DNA from: Pseudomonadota bacterium
GTDB lineage: Bacteria > Pseudomonadota > Gammaproteobacteria > Burkholderiales > Burkholderiaceae_E
Direction of reading: 5' to 3'
NCBI GenBank assembly: GCA_963204785.1
Contig: CAUJHG010000075.1
Location: forward strand, 1 to 58,641
Length of the DNA: 58,641 nucleotides
How positions within the stretch are numbered: the stretch's first letter is position 1; each line of letters starts with the position of its first letter. Position numbers and translations under genes: made by a program. Of this stretch, positions 8,355-19,530 are shown in pieces. The notes under the pieces were generated by a model. That model ran no database searches. It was not told the DNA's origin and saw only the letters and a list, made by a program, of their open reading frames with translations.

Positions 8355-9792
8355 CGGGTGTCGCCAGGTAGATGCTCTTGGATTGCCGGTACAGCTCGAG
8401 GCCTCCCGGGCCCTTCTCGCGGCCCAGGCCGCTGTCCTTGTAGCCGCCGAAGGGGGCGGCGATGCTCAACTGCTTGTAGGTATTGATCCACACGGTTCCG
8501 GCCTGGATCGCTGCCGCGATCCGCCAGGCGCGGGGGAAGTCGCTGGTCCAGATCCCGCAGGCCAGGCCGTAGTCGCTGTCGTTGGCCTGGGCGATCACCT
8601 CACGCTCGTCGTCGAAGGGGATCACGCACAGCACCGGCCCGAAGATCTCCTGCCGGCAGGCGCGCGCCCGATTGTCCAGGCCGGTGATGATGGTCGGCAG
8701 GTAGTAGGCCCCTCGCGCCCAGGTCTCGCCTTCGGGGCGCCGACCGCCGGTGGCGATCGCTCCGCCCTCGTCCAGGGCGCCCCGGACGTGGCGCTCGACG
8801 TGCTCGCGATGCGCGTGCGACACCAGCGGCCCGAGATCGGTGTCCTCGGCCTGGGGTGGACCGACGCGCAGGCTGCTGGCGCGCCGGACCAGCCGCTGCA
8901 CCAGTTCGTCGTGGACACCGCGCTGCACGAACAGGCGCGAGCCCGCGACGCAGGACTGGCCCATTCCCTCGAAGATCCCGTCCAGGACGCCCTTCTCCGC
9001 GGCGTCGAGATCGGCATCGTCGAAGACGATCTGCGGCGACTTCCCGCCCAGTTCGAGCGCGATCGGCAGCAGTCGCTGCGCCGCCACCACGGCCAGCGCC
9101 CGGCCGGTGGCGGTTCCGCCGGTGAAGGACAGCATCCGGACCAGCGGATGCGTGAGCAGCGCGCTGCCGACGCTCGACCCCGTGCCGGGCAGCACCGTCA
9201 GCAGCCCCGGCGGCAGCCCCGCCGACTCGCAGGCCTCGGCCAGCGCGAGCGCGCACAGGGGGGTGAGCTCCGATGGCTTGAGGACCACGGCGTTGCCGGC
9301 GGCCAGTGCCGGCGCCACCTTCTGTGCCTCCATCGTCAGCGGCGAGTTCCATGGCGTGATCGCCGCGACCACTCCGTAGGGCTCCCGGACGGTCAGCGAC
9401 AGGTAGCGGCCTCGCGGGGGGTTCAGGTCGCCTGCCGCGGTCTCGCAGACTGCGGCGAAATAGCGGAAGGTCGCGACTGCGCTGGCTGCCTGCGCCTTGC
9501 ACTCCTTCCACGCCTTGCCGTTGTCGAGCATCTGCTGGCGGGCGAAGTGGTCGATCCGCTGCTCGATCGCGGAGGCGATCGCGTGGAGTCGTGCCGCGCG
9601 CCGGTGGGGCTCGAGCGTGCTCCAGCCGCTGCTGACCCGCACCCGGTCCGCATGGCGGATCGCGGCATCGACTTCGCTGGCGTCCGGAGTCCCGATCACC
9701 ACGATCGTCTCGCCAGTGGCCGGGTCGACGCTGGGCAGGGGCTCGCCTGCGCCGGTCTCCCAGCGTCCCTGCATCGGGAAAGCGCGCAGCAT
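8344..9792 (-). CDS. NAD(P)-dependent aldehyde dehydrogenase
   Basis: ALDH-superfamily enzyme of 482 aa that would oxidise an aldehyde to the acid. The active-site residues are all visible: Asn149 in TPWNSP, Glu247 in LELGGKSP, and the nucleophile Cys281 in GQSCVAGSR. Cofactor-loop elements LKPSELTP and FTGGTATG are also present. The ATG at 9792 has AAGGAG at ideal spacing upstream, so I prefer it over the longer open frame reaching 9876. It follows tcuB by 34 bp and overlaps the HIBDH-like gene. Co-transcription with tcuAB is likely. The substrate is unknown. Confidence 0.92.
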   Translation of the reverse strand: MLRAFPMQGRWETGAGEPLPSVDPATGETIVVIGTPDASEVDAAIRHADRVRVSSGWSTLEPHRRAARLHAIASAIEQRIDHFARQQMLDNGKAWKECKAQAASAVATFRYFAAVCETAAGDLNPPRGRYLSLTVREPYGVVAAITPWNSPLTMEAQKVAPALAAGNAVVLKPSELTPLCALALAEACESAGLPPGLLTVLPGTGSSVGSALLTHPLVRMLSFTGGTATGRALAVVAAQRLLPIALELGGKSPQIVFDDADLDAAEKGVLDGIFEGMGQSCVAGSRLFVQRGVHDELVQRLVRRASSLRVGPPQAEDTDLGPLVSHAHREHVERHVRGALDEGGAIATGGRRPEGETWARGAYYLPTIITGLDNRARACRQEIFGPVLCVIPFDDEREVIAQANDSDYGLACGIWTSDFPRAWRIAAAIQAGTVWINTYKQLSIAAPFGGYKDSGLGREKGPGGLELYRQSKSIYLATPDEH

Positions 9793-9826
9793 CGGGCGGT
9801 CTCCTTCGGTCGGATCTTGCGCAGCC

Positions 9827-10993
9827 TCAGCCTTCGGGCAGGCCGGTGGAGCCCGGCGAGCGCTTGTGCACCGCATCGCGCAGCAGTGCTGCCGCCCTGT
9901 AGAAGCCGTGGACGAACTTCCCGTAGGGCATGGTCAGGAACAGCGCCATGACGACGCCGAGATGCAGGCACAGCAGCCAAGCCTGCGCCACGGTACCACG
10001 CGCAGCCCACAGTGAGAGTCCGCTCGATGCGGCCAGGAACAGCAGCGCGATCAGCCCGAGGTCCATCGGCCGCTGCGCGGGATCGACCAGGCCCGGGTGC
10101 CTGCGCAGGTTCAGCCGCCACAGTCCCAGGGTGCCCACGCACAGGCTGAGCCCACCGGCCAGGCCGAGCCACTTGGGCGCCGAGGGCAGGTCATAGGGCG
10201 CGACCCAGCCCAGCGCGTAGTGCTGGAAGCTGGCCACCGTGGTCGCGGCGAAGCAGAGCGCGAAGCCGTAGAAAGTCAGGTGGTGCAGGCGTCGGCGCAC
10301 CAGGGTGTAGCCGTCGTCCTCCTCGTGACAGCCTTCGCCGTGGCCGCCGCCGAGATTGCGCAGGCTCAGCACGTCGCCCGTCGCCTCCAGGCAGGCCGCC
10401 GTGCCGGGCGCGCGGGCGCCGGTGACCGCAGCGGTCTGGCGCCAGAAGCGCACGACCCCGACCGCAAGCGCGACGCATGCGAACAGGAACACCGGGAGGA
10501 ACACCGCCACCAGGAACTGGTGGGAGAACAGGTCGTAGAAGTGCCGCGCCTCGGCGACCTGCGCGCCGCCGCGCGCGAGGATCCCGAGCCCGAAGACGCC
10601 GGACATCGCGAGCGCCAGCCCCAGCGTGAGCGCCAGGCCGTTGCGCCGGTACAGACCGCCCAGGAACGCCGGCCAGGCGTGATCCTGGTAGGTCTGCAGC
10701 CGGACCTGCGCCATCGCGCGCGGCACCTGGACGGCGAACTCGTGGGGCGGCGCGTACTGGCACGCGTGCAGGCACGCCCCGCAGTTGTGACAGAGGCTGG
10801 CGAGGAAGTGCACGTCGGCCCTGCCGAAGGCCAGCCGGCGGGTCATCGCCGGAAACACCGCGCAGAAGCCCTCACAGTAGCGGCAGGCGTTGCAGATGCC
10901 CATCACGCGCGCGAGCTCGGTCTCCTCGCGCGTCATCGCCCCGCCTTCGGCCAGGACCCGGGCCTCGTGCGTCAGCCGGTCAAGCGGCTGCAT
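9827..10993 (-). CDS. tcuB: Tricarballylate utilization Fe-S/membrane protein TcuB (CitB-like)
   Basis: Electron-transfer partner of the FAD dehydrogenase TcuA, 388 aa. Two ferredoxin-like cysteine clusters lie near the N terminus (Cys34/37/40/44 and Cys68/71/74/78). They are followed by about six hydrophobic segments typical of the heme-b-type membrane half, with histidines in the helices. In Salmonella, TcuB reoxidises the FADH2 of TcuA and passes electrons to the quinone pool. The ATG at 10993 overlaps the tcuA stop by 14 bases, which supports this start over the upstream open frame. No tcuC transporter gene is adjacent. The true substrate could be another tricarboxylate or related acid. 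Confidence 0.88.
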   Translation of the reverse strand: MQPLDRLTHEARVLAEGGAMTREETELARVMGICNACRYCEGFCAVFPAMTRRLAFGRADVHFLASLCHNCGACLHACQYAPPHEFAVQVPRAMAQVRLQTYQDHAWPAFLGGLYRRNGLALTLGLALAMSGVFGLGILARGGAQVAEARHFYDLFSHQFLVAVFLPVFLFACVALAVGVVRFWRQTAAVTGARAPGTAACLEATGDVLSLRNLGGGHGEGCHEEDDGYTLVRRRLHHLTFYGFALCFAATTVASFQHYALGWVAPYDLPSAPKWLGLAGGLSLCVGTLGLWRLNLRRHPGLVDPAQRPMDLGLIALLFLAASSGLSLWAARGTVAQAWLLCLHLGVVMALFLTMPYGKFVHGFYRAAALLRDAVHKRSPGSTGLPEG

Positions 10994-12389
10994 GCGCCAC
11001 CTCCGCGCTGCGGGCGGCAGCGGCCGCGCGCGCGCCGGCAATGCGGCCGAACGCGGTGCCGATCGACATCCCCACCCCCGCGGTGTAGCCCTGCCCGAGC
11101 ACGTTCCCGGCCATCATCTCTCCTGCGACGAACAGGTTGGGGCTCGGGCGCCCGTCCCAGAAAACGGCGGCCGTCTCGTCGGTCCGCAGGCCCAGGTAAG
11201 TGAAGGTCACTCCCGGACGGACCGCGTAGGCGAAGAAGGGCGGAGTGTCGATCGGAAGCGCCCAGTGGGTCTTGTCCGGGCTGAGCCCCTCGGTGCGGCA
11301 GTCGTCGAGCCTGGTGTGGTCGAAGGTTCCGGGCCGGCAGGCGGCGTTGTAGCCTTCGATCGTCGCGACGAAGGCGCCCGCATCGATCCCGATGCGCCGC
11401 GCCAGTCCGGCCAGGCTGTCGGCCTGCTCGCCAGGGAACACCGGCGGCATGAAGCGCCCGATCGCCTTGGCGTCGATGATCGAGTAGGCGATCTGGCCGC
11501 GCTGCCTGGCCACCAGCCGGCCCCAGATCGCATAGCGCTTGGGCCAGAAATCCTCGCCTTCGTCGTGGAAGCGCTCGCCGGCCTGGTTCACCACCACGCC
11601 CAGCGACACGCAGTCGATCCGGGTGCAGATCCCGCCGTCGTAGAGCGGAGCGCGGGCGTCGATCGCCACCATGTGCGCCTGGGTGGGGTCGCCGATGCGG
11701 TCGGCGCGATGCTCGTCGAGCATGTGGCGCAGCAGGGTTCCCTGGTTGAAGCGCGTTCCGCGGATCAGGAAGCGGTCGGCCGGCCACTCGCCCCATTCGT
11801 TGCGCCCCCAGGCTTCACGCAGCCACTGCCGGTTCGATTCGAAGCCGCCGGCCGCGAGCACGCAGGTGGAGGCCTCGATGCGCTCGCCCCCGGACCAGGC
11901 CGCCACGAAGCGGCGATCCTCGATCTCGAGGCGATCGACCGGAGCCTCGTAGCGGACCTCCACGCCCAGGCGTCGCGCGCTGCGATGGTAGGCGTTGACC
12001 AGGGCCTTGCCGCCGCCCATGAAGAAGGCGTTCGTCCTGGCCACGTGCAGCGCGCCCGAGAGTGGCGGCTGGAAGTGCACGCCGTGGCTGCGCATCCAGT
12101 CGCGGCAGGTGGACGACGCGCGGATCACCAGGCGCGCCAGATGCTCGTCTGTGCGCCCGCCGGTCACCTGGAGGAGGTCCTGCCAGTACTCCTCTTCCGG
12201 ATAGGCGTCGACCAGCACGTCCTGCGGCGCATCGTGCATGCAGCGCAGGTTGCGCGTGTGGGTCGAGTTGCCGCCGCGCCAGGCCTGGGGCGCAGCCTCG
12301 AGCAGCCTCACGCGCGCCCCGGCCTGGGCTGCGGTCAGTGCGGCGCACAGCCCCGCGTTGCCGCCGCCGATCACCAGGACGTCGGGCAT
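10980..12389 (-). CDS. tcuA: FAD-dependent tricarballylate dehydrogenase TcuA-like
   Basis: Flavoprotein of the succinate dehydrogenase/fumarate reductase family, 469 aa. The N-terminal dinucleotide motif is VLVIGGGNAGLCAA, and the FAD/substrate segment RGGNSTHTRNLR is characteristic of TcuA. In Salmonella, TcuA oxidises tricarballylate to cis-aconitate. An in-frame GTG at 12392 directly precedes the chosen ATG at 12389, so start uncertainty is one codon. It is the first gene of the minus-strand block tcuA-tcuB-ALDH-HIBDH and sits 88 bp downstream of rpoD, separated by a GC hairpin. The name is a family-level call; other oxidised tricarboxylate-like substrates are possible. Confidence 0.85.
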   Translation of the reverse strand: MPDVLVIGGGNAGLCAALTAAQAGARVRLLEAAPQAWRGGNSTHTRNLRCMHDAPQDVLVDAYPEEEYWQDLLQVTGGRTDEHLARLVIRASSTCRDWMRSHGVHFQPPLSGALHVARTNAFFMGGGKALVNAYHRSARRLGVEVRYEAPVDRLEIEDRRFVAAWSGGERIEASTCVLAAGGFESNRQWLREAWGRNEWGEWPADRFLIRGTRFNQGTLLRHMLDEHRADRIGDPTQAHMVAIDARAPLYDGGICTRIDCVSLGVVVNQAGERFHDEGEDFWPKRYAIWGRLVARQRGQIAYSIIDAKAIGRFMPPVFPGEQADSLAGLARRIGIDAGAFVATIEGYNAACRPGTFDHTRLDDCRTEGLSPDKTHWALPIDTPPFFAYAVRPGVTFTYLGLRTDETAAVFWDGRPSPNLFVAGEMMAGNVLGQGYTAGVGMSIGTAFGRIAGARAAAAARSAEVAHAAA

Positions 12390-12443
12390 CACCGCAGGCC
12401 CTCCCGGATTGCGCGCGCGCCGCCTGCGCCCCGACGCGCCCGC

Positions 12444-12469
12444 GGGGCGCCGGCCTGCCCGGGCGCCCC
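12444..12469 (-). terminator. GC-rich hairpin downstream of rpoD
   Basis: Perfect 8-bp arms GGGGCGCC (12444-12451) and GGCGCCCC (12462-12469) with a 10-base loop lie between the rpoD stop and tcuA. No T-run follows on the minus strand, so intrinsic termination is doubtful. Position and strength suggest a 3'-end stabiliser or a weak terminator that separates the two transcription units. Confidence 0.4.
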
Positions 12470-12477
12470 GACCGACC

Positions 12478-15258
<2,781 letters not shown>

Positions 15259-15342
15259 GCTCGACCCTTTCGGAGAAAATCGGAGGAAATCGAAGATGCG
15301 CCGCAAGGCGCGGCCCTGCAGAATAACCGGGTATTCTATCAC

Positions 15343-17193
15343 TCACGCCTTCTGACGCAAGGACAGCAGCTCCTGGTAGCGCGCCCGATCCTCGGCGTCG
15401 GCCAGGCCGCGCGCAACCATCCCGGCCAGTTCCTCGCGGATCGAGCGATCACGAAGCTGCCCGATCGCGCCGGCAAACTCAGCGCGGGCCTCCTCGAGGC
15501 TCATCTCGGCGACCATCGAACGATCCGAGGCTGCGTCGCGCAGCAGCGCCGACACGATCTCCGGGTGACTGTCGCGCAGCGTTTCGCAGATCACCGCCAG
15601 CGAACTGCCGGCCGGCTGGCGGCCCAGCAGATCCAGCCAGGCCAGCACCTCGCGCGGCACGAAGCTCGGGTCGAGCGGATCGCTCGCCAGCGCCGGATGC
15701 AGGGCCGCGAGCAGCCGCACCCGCTGCACGAGATCCGGTGGCGCCGCCCTGGGCCGTGGCAGGGCCCATGCAGATCCGCCAGGCCGGCCGGGCCCGCGCT
15801 GTCCGCTGCTTCGCCGTCCGTCGCTGCGGGCAGCGCCCGCAGCGCCTTCCCCGAAGTCGCGGCGCCCGCCCTCGTCGCCCGCCCGGACGAAGCGCTCGAG
15901 TTCCGCGGCGCTCACGCCCCCCTGGTCGGCCACCCGGTGCAGCAACTGCAGCCGCAGCGCCGCCTCGGGCAGCGCGCGCAGCAGCGGCCTGGCAAGGGCC
16001 AGGAACGCCGCCCGCCCTTCGGGCACCGAGAGGTCGGCACGCGCGCCGAGTTCCTGCAGCATGAACTCCGACAGCGGCATCGCCTCGGCGAGCAGCGCGT
16101 CGAAACCCTCGACACCGTGGGCGCGCACGTAGCTGTCCGGATCGTGCTCCGGCGGCAGGAACAGGAACTCCAGGCGCTTGGTGTCGGCCGCGTGCGGCAG
16201 GCAGGCCTCCAGCGCCCGCCAGGCTGCCTTGCGCCCTGCCGCGTCACCGTCGAACGAGAACACCACGCGATCGACCATCCGCAGCAGCTTGCGGACGTGA
16301 TCCGGCGTCGTCGCCGTGCCCAGGGTGGCGACTGCATTGAGGACGCCGTGCTGCGCGAGCATCACCACGTCCATGTAGCCTTCGACCACCACCGCGAGGT
16401 TCGTCGAACGAAGCGCCTCGCGCGCCTCGAAAAGGCCGTAGAGCTCCCGTCCCTTCGAGAACAGCGGCGTCTCGGGCGAGTTCATGTACTTCGGCTCGCC
16501 GGCGCCGATCACCCGCCCTCCGAAGCCGATCACCTGGCCGCGCGGGTTGCGGATCGGGAACATGATCCGGTCGCGGAAACGGTCGTAGCGCTTGCGCGCC
16601 GCCACCGGCGCGCCCGGACCGCCCGCCTCCCGGCCGTCGGCGCCGCTGTCGATCACCAGCCCGGCCTCGACCAGCGCGTGGGCATCGTAGTCGGGCACCG
16701 CAGCCTGCAGGTTTCGCCAGCCCTCCGGCGCGTAGCCGATGCCGAAGCGCGCCGCGGCCTCGCCGCTCAGGCCACGCCCCTTCAGATATTCGATCGCCCG
16801 CGGCGAGTCGCGCAGGCGCTGGCGGTAGAAGCGGGCCACCTCGGAGATCAGCTCGGACAGGCCCGGGTCGCGCCGCGGGGCATCGCGCCCGCCGGGACCC
16901 GGCTCGTCGGGCACCTGCAGGCCGACCGACTGCGCGAGCTCGTGGATCGCATCGACGTAGGACAGCCCTGCATGCTCCATGAGGAAGCCGATCGCCGACC
17001 CGTGCGCGCCACAGCCGAAGCAGTGGAAGAACTGCTTGGACGGACTGACGGTGAACGACGGCGACTTCTCGGCGTGGAAGGGGCACAGCCCGAGGAAGTT
17101 CGCGCCGGCCTTGCGCAGCTTGACATGGCGGGCGACAACGTCGACCACGTCGATCCGGGCCAGCAGCTCCTGGATGAACGACTGGGGGATCAT
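15343..17193 (-). CDS. dnaG: DNA primase DnaG
   Basis: DNA primase of 616 aa, which synthesises RNA primers at the replication fork. The N-terminal CHC2 zinc finger is complete (Cys37, His40, Cys58, Cys61). The RNA polymerase domain follows (FPIRNPRGQVIGFGGRVI), and the TOPRIM core contains VVVEGYMDVVML with its catalytic Glu and a downstream FSFDGDAAGRKA acidic motif. A Gly/Arg-rich linker precedes the C-terminal helicase-binding domain. It lies between yqeY (31 bp away) and rpoD (84 bp away), the normal order of the macromolecular synthesis operon. Confidence 0.97.
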   Translation of the reverse strand: MIPQSFIQELLARIDVVDVVARHVKLRKAGANFLGLCPFHAEKSPSFTVSPSKQFFHCFGCGAHGSAIGFLMEHAGLSYVDAIHELAQSVGLQVPDEPGPGGRDAPRRDPGLSELISEVARFYRQRLRDSPRAIEYLKGRGLSGEAAARFGIGYAPEGWRNLQAAVPDYDAHALVEAGLVIDSGADGREAGGPGAPVAARKRYDRFRDRIMFPIRNPRGQVIGFGGRVIGAGEPKYMNSPETPLFSKGRELYGLFEAREALRSTNLAVVVEGYMDVVMLAQHGVLNAVATLGTATTPDHVRKLLRMVDRVVFSFDGDAAGRKAAWRALEACLPHAADTKRLEFLFLPPEHDPDSYVRAHGVEGFDALLAEAMPLSEFMLQELGARADLSVPEGRAAFLALARPLLRALPEAALRLQLLHRVADQGGVSAAELERFVRAGDEGGRRDFGEGAAGAARSDGRRSSGQRGPGRPGGSAWALPRPRAAPPDLVQRVRLLAALHPALASDPLDPSFVPREVLAWLDLLGRQPAGSSLAVICETLRDSHPEIVSALLRDAASDRSMVAEMSLEEARAEFAGAIGQLRDRSIREELAGMVARGLADAEDRARYQELLSLRQKA

Positions 17194-17224
17194 GCAGGCC
17201 GCCCGTGGGTCGCCGCGCCGGGAC

Positions 17225-17671
17225 TCAGCCCGCCAGTCGCGCCTTCACCTGGGCCGACACCACGGAGAGATCCGCCCGGCCGGCCAGGCGCGCCTTGAGC
17301 ACGCCCATCACCCGCCCCATGTCCGACGGCGCGCAGGCGCCGGTGGCGCTCAGCGCAGCGTCGATCTCGGCGCGCACTTCCGCCTCGCTCGCCTGCTGCG
17401 GCATGTAGGCGCTCAGCACCCCCGCCTCGAAGCGCTCGCGCTCGGCGAGGTCCTGGCGGCCGGCGGCCTCGTACTGGGCGATCGAGTCCTTGCGCTGCTT
17501 CAGCAGGCGATCGACGACGCCGACCACCTGGGCGTCGTCGACCGTGATCCGCTCGTCGACCTCCTTCTGCTTGATCGCCGCCAGCAGCATCCTGATCGCG
17601 GACAGGCGCTCGCTCTCGCGGGCGCGCATCGCGGCCTTCATGTCCTCGTTGATGCGTTCCTTCAGGTTCAT
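17225..17671 (-). CDS. YqeY/GatB C-terminal-domain protein
   Basis: Small cytoplasmic protein (148 aa) of the YqeY family, with GatB-like helical folds and an obscure role probably linked to tRNA or translation. The sequence begins MNLKERINEDMKAAMRARES, and the typical motif LSAIRMLLAAIKQKEVDER follows. The ATG at 17671 has GGGGAA a few bases upstream. It is placed between rpsU and dnaG, the conserved location in many Proteobacteria. A hairpin terminator or attenuator lies between it and rpsU, so its level is probably set below that of rpsU. Confidence 0.92.
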   Translation of the reverse strand: MNLKERINEDMKAAMRARESERLSAIRMLLAAIKQKEVDERITVDDAQVVGVVDRLLKQRKDSIAQYEAAGRQDLAERERFEAGVLSAYMPQQASEAEVRAEIDAALSATGACAPSDMGRVMGVLKARLAGRADLSVVSAQVKARLAG

Positions 17672-17723
17672 CGTCTTCCCCGGAGTTCCGTTGCAGTCTG
17701 GCATGAGCGAGGCCCGGAACGAA

Positions 17724-17755
17724 GAAAGCCCGCGGCGGACTGCCTGCGGGCTTTC
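17724..17755 (-). terminator. Intrinsic terminator/attenuator after rpsU
   Basis: Perfect 10-bp arms GAAAGCCCGC (17724-17733) and GCGGGCTTTC (17746-17755) with a 12-base loop. On the minus strand the stem is followed by a short T-rich tail (CTTTCTTC). It sits 39 bp past the rpsU stop and 52 bp before yqeY. It is therefore likely to stop part of the rpsU transcript while letting the rest read into yqeY-dnaG-rpoD, as in the classic operon. Confidence 0.8.
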
Positions 17756-17793
17756 GGAGCGGCGCAGCCGGCAGGACGCCGACCGACTGCCGG

Positions 17794-18006
17794 TCAGTAC
17801 AGCTTCTTCGGAAGCATCTGGCTGCGCAGGCGCTTGTAGTGACGCTTGACTGCGGCGGCTTTCTTCCGCTTGCGCTCGGCCGTCGGCTTCTCGTAGAACT
17901 CGCGCGCGCGCAGCTCGGTGATGAGGCCGGTTTTCTCGATCGTGCGCTTGAAACGGCGCAGCGCGACGTCGAAAGGCTCGTTTTCCTTGACCCTGATGGT
18001 CGGCAT
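17794..18006 (-). CDS. rpsU: 30S ribosomal protein S21
   Basis: Small basic ribosomal protein of 70 aa, beginning [20 protein letters not shown] and ending [10 protein letters not shown], the full S21 length with the highly basic [16 protein letters not shown] stretch. It takes part in translation initiation on the 30S subunit. The ATG at 18006 has AAGGGGGTGA seven bases upstream; an in-frame ATG two codons earlier is too close to that site. It heads the macromolecular synthesis operon. Confidence 0.97.
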   Translation of the reverse strand: MPTIRVKENEPFDVALRRFKRTIEKTGLITELRAREFYEKPTAERKRKKAAAVKRHYKRLRSQMLPKKLY

Positions 18007-18204
18007 GAACAATCACCCCCTTCCGCTGTGCGGCTGCTGGATGGTGCGAAGGCTGCGCGCTGCCGATGCGCTGCCGGCCCCCGGCGACAGACGAAGCCGC
18101 GCCCGGCGATGATGCCGGCCTGCGCCCCGCCGCCCGCCATCCGTGCATTGCCCGGCGGACCACACGCCGCCACGGCTTCCACGGCCATCCAGGCCAAGCT
18201 GAAA

Positions 18205-18233
18205 AGGATAGCAGGGAGCAGAAACGTGCGCAA
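18205..18233 (-). promoter_or_regulatory. Candidate sigma-70 promoter of rpsU
   Basis: On the minus strand, TTGCGC (18228-18233) and TATCCT (18205-18210) are separated by 17 bases, about 200 bases upstream of the rpsU ATG. The match is partial (3/6 and 4/6), so the call is tentative. Confidence 0.35.
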
Positions 18234-18260
18234 GAACCCGGGAGACGACCGGATCCGGTC

Positions 18261-18297
18261 GCGGCGCGGCGTTGGAAGCGCGCCAACGCCGCGCCGC
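18261..18297. repeat. 15-bp perfect inverted repeat, strong hairpin
   Basis: Arms GCGGCGCGGCGTTGG (18261-18275) and CCAACGCCGCGCCGC (18283-18297) are exact complements with a 7-base loop. It sits between the two candidate divergent promoters and has no T-run on either side. It could be an operator, a transcript structure, or a bidirectional insulator. Confidence 0.8.
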
Positions 18298-18313
18298 TCG
18301 GCCGACCCGTCCC

Positions 18314-18342
18314 TTGTAAGCCTGGGCTGTCGGCGTTAGAAC
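18314..18342 (+). promoter_or_regulatory. Weak candidate promoter of the AAA+ ATPase gene
   Basis: TTGTAA (18314-18319) and TAGAAC (18337-18342) are spaced by 17 bases. Each matches the sigma-70 consensus at 4 of 6 positions. It lies about 95 bases upstream of the ATPase ATG, just past the inverted repeat. Confidence 0.3.
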
Positions 18343-18437
18343 ATCGATCGGATCTCGAACGCAGCAGACCCGGGCGCAGGCCTGCCACACGGACGACGCG
18401 GCGCCCGGCAGCTCACCGCACGATGGAGGGCAGCGGG

Positions 18438-19457
18438 ATGTCGAATGCGAATGCGGATGCGCTCGCCGACCGTGGCGGGCGGCCGCCGACGGAGCCCGTC
18501 GGCAGGATCGCGATCGCCGGGTTCAAGCAGGTCTACTCCACCGCGCGGGTCGAGACCGCGCTCGGGGACCTGCCCACCGGAGCGAGCGATGCGCTGCGCA
18601 CCACCTACGAGAAGATGCTGCGCGCCGGCGGCGACCGCTTCTGCGTGAAGCCGGGTGCAATGCCCGACTTCGACGCGCTCGAAGAGGACCTGCCCAATTT
18701 CGGCGAGGTGCTCGAGGACCTGCGCAAGCAGCTCGCGCTGTGCCTGGAGACCGAAGACCCGCTCGAGCTCACGCCGATGCTGCTGCTGGGCGAACCGGGC
18801 ATCGGCAAGACGCACTTCGCGCGCCGGCTGTCGCAGCTCCTGGGAACCGGCTACGGCTTCGTGTCGATGAGCTCGCTGACCGCCGGATGGATCCTCTCGG
18901 GCGCTTCGTCGCAGTGGAAGAACGCCCGCTGCGGCAAGGTCTTCGACACCCTGGTGCACGGCGACTACGCCAACCCGGTGCTGGTGGTCGACGAGATCGA
19001 CAAGGCATCGGCCGACGGGCAGTACGACCCCCTCGGGGCGCTCTACAGCCTGCTCGAGCAGGACACGGCCCGCGAGTTCGTCGACGAGTTCGCCGAGGTG
19101 CCGATCGACTGCTCGGACCTGGTCTGGGTGGCCACTGCGAACGACGCGTCCCGGATCCCGGAGCCGATCCTGAACCGGATGAACGTCTACGAGATCCCGG
19201 TGCCGGACCATGCCGGCGCGCGGCGGATCGCTCTGCGGCTCTACCGCGAGATCCGCGACGCGCATGCCTGGGGCGCGCGGTTTCCCGAGCAGCCCGACGA
19301 TCAGGCGCTCGACCGGCTGGCGGAACTCGCGCCGCGCGAGATGCGCAGGGCGCTGATGGGCGCCTTCGGCAACGCCAAGCTCGCCGGTCGCTGCACGATC
19401 ACCGCTGCCGACCTGCCGGTCGAACGCTCCGCGCGCCGGCAGCGCATCGGGTTCTGA
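18438..19457 (+). CDS. Lon-like AAA+ ATPase without protease domain
   Basis: Stand-alone AAA+ ATPase of 339 aa. Walker A GEPGIGKT is at 118-125, Walker B LVVDEID at about 182-188 and a sensor-1 segment WVATAND near 235. A small C-terminal helical lid follows. The AAA core resembles that of Lon, but no Ser-Lys peptidase domain and no typical Lon N-terminal domain are present. The first ~100 residues are of unknown fold. The ATG at 18438 has GGAGG eight bases upstream; an in-frame ATG at 18423 lacks a good site. It lies 73 bp before tsaD in the same direction. The function is unknown; an unfoldase or remodelling role is inferred from family only. Confidence 0.8.
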   Translation: MSNANADALADRGGRPPTEPVGRIAIAGFKQVYSTARVETALGDLPTGASDALRTTYEKMLRAGGDRFCVKPGAMPDFDALEEDLPNFGEVLEDLRKQLALCLETEDPLELTPMLLLGEPGIGKTHFARRLSQLLGTGYGFVSMSSLTAGWILSGASSQWKNARCGKVFDTLVHGDYANPVLVVDEIDKASADGQYDPLGALYSLLEQDTAREFVDEFAEVPIDCSDLVWVATANDASRIPEPILNRMNVYEIPVPDHAGARRIALRLYREIRDAHAWGARFPEQPDDQALDRLAELAPREMRRALMGAFGNAKLAGRCTITAADLPVERSARRQRIGF

Positions 19458-19530
19458 AGGCCGGTCCGGCGCTGCCGGCCGGCTTCGGGCACCATTGCGG
19501 CTTGCCCGCCCCCGCAATGGAGAGAAAGGC

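Larger units (their letters stand above)
18007..18437. other. Divergent intergenic region rpsU / AAA+ ATPase
   Basis: A 431-base region between divergently transcribed rpsU and the AAA+ ATPase gene. It holds a candidate rpsU promoter (18205-18233), a 15-bp perfect inverted repeat (18261-18297) and a weak candidate promoter for the ATPase (18314-18342). No convincing open frame or tRNA was found. Confidence 0.6.
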
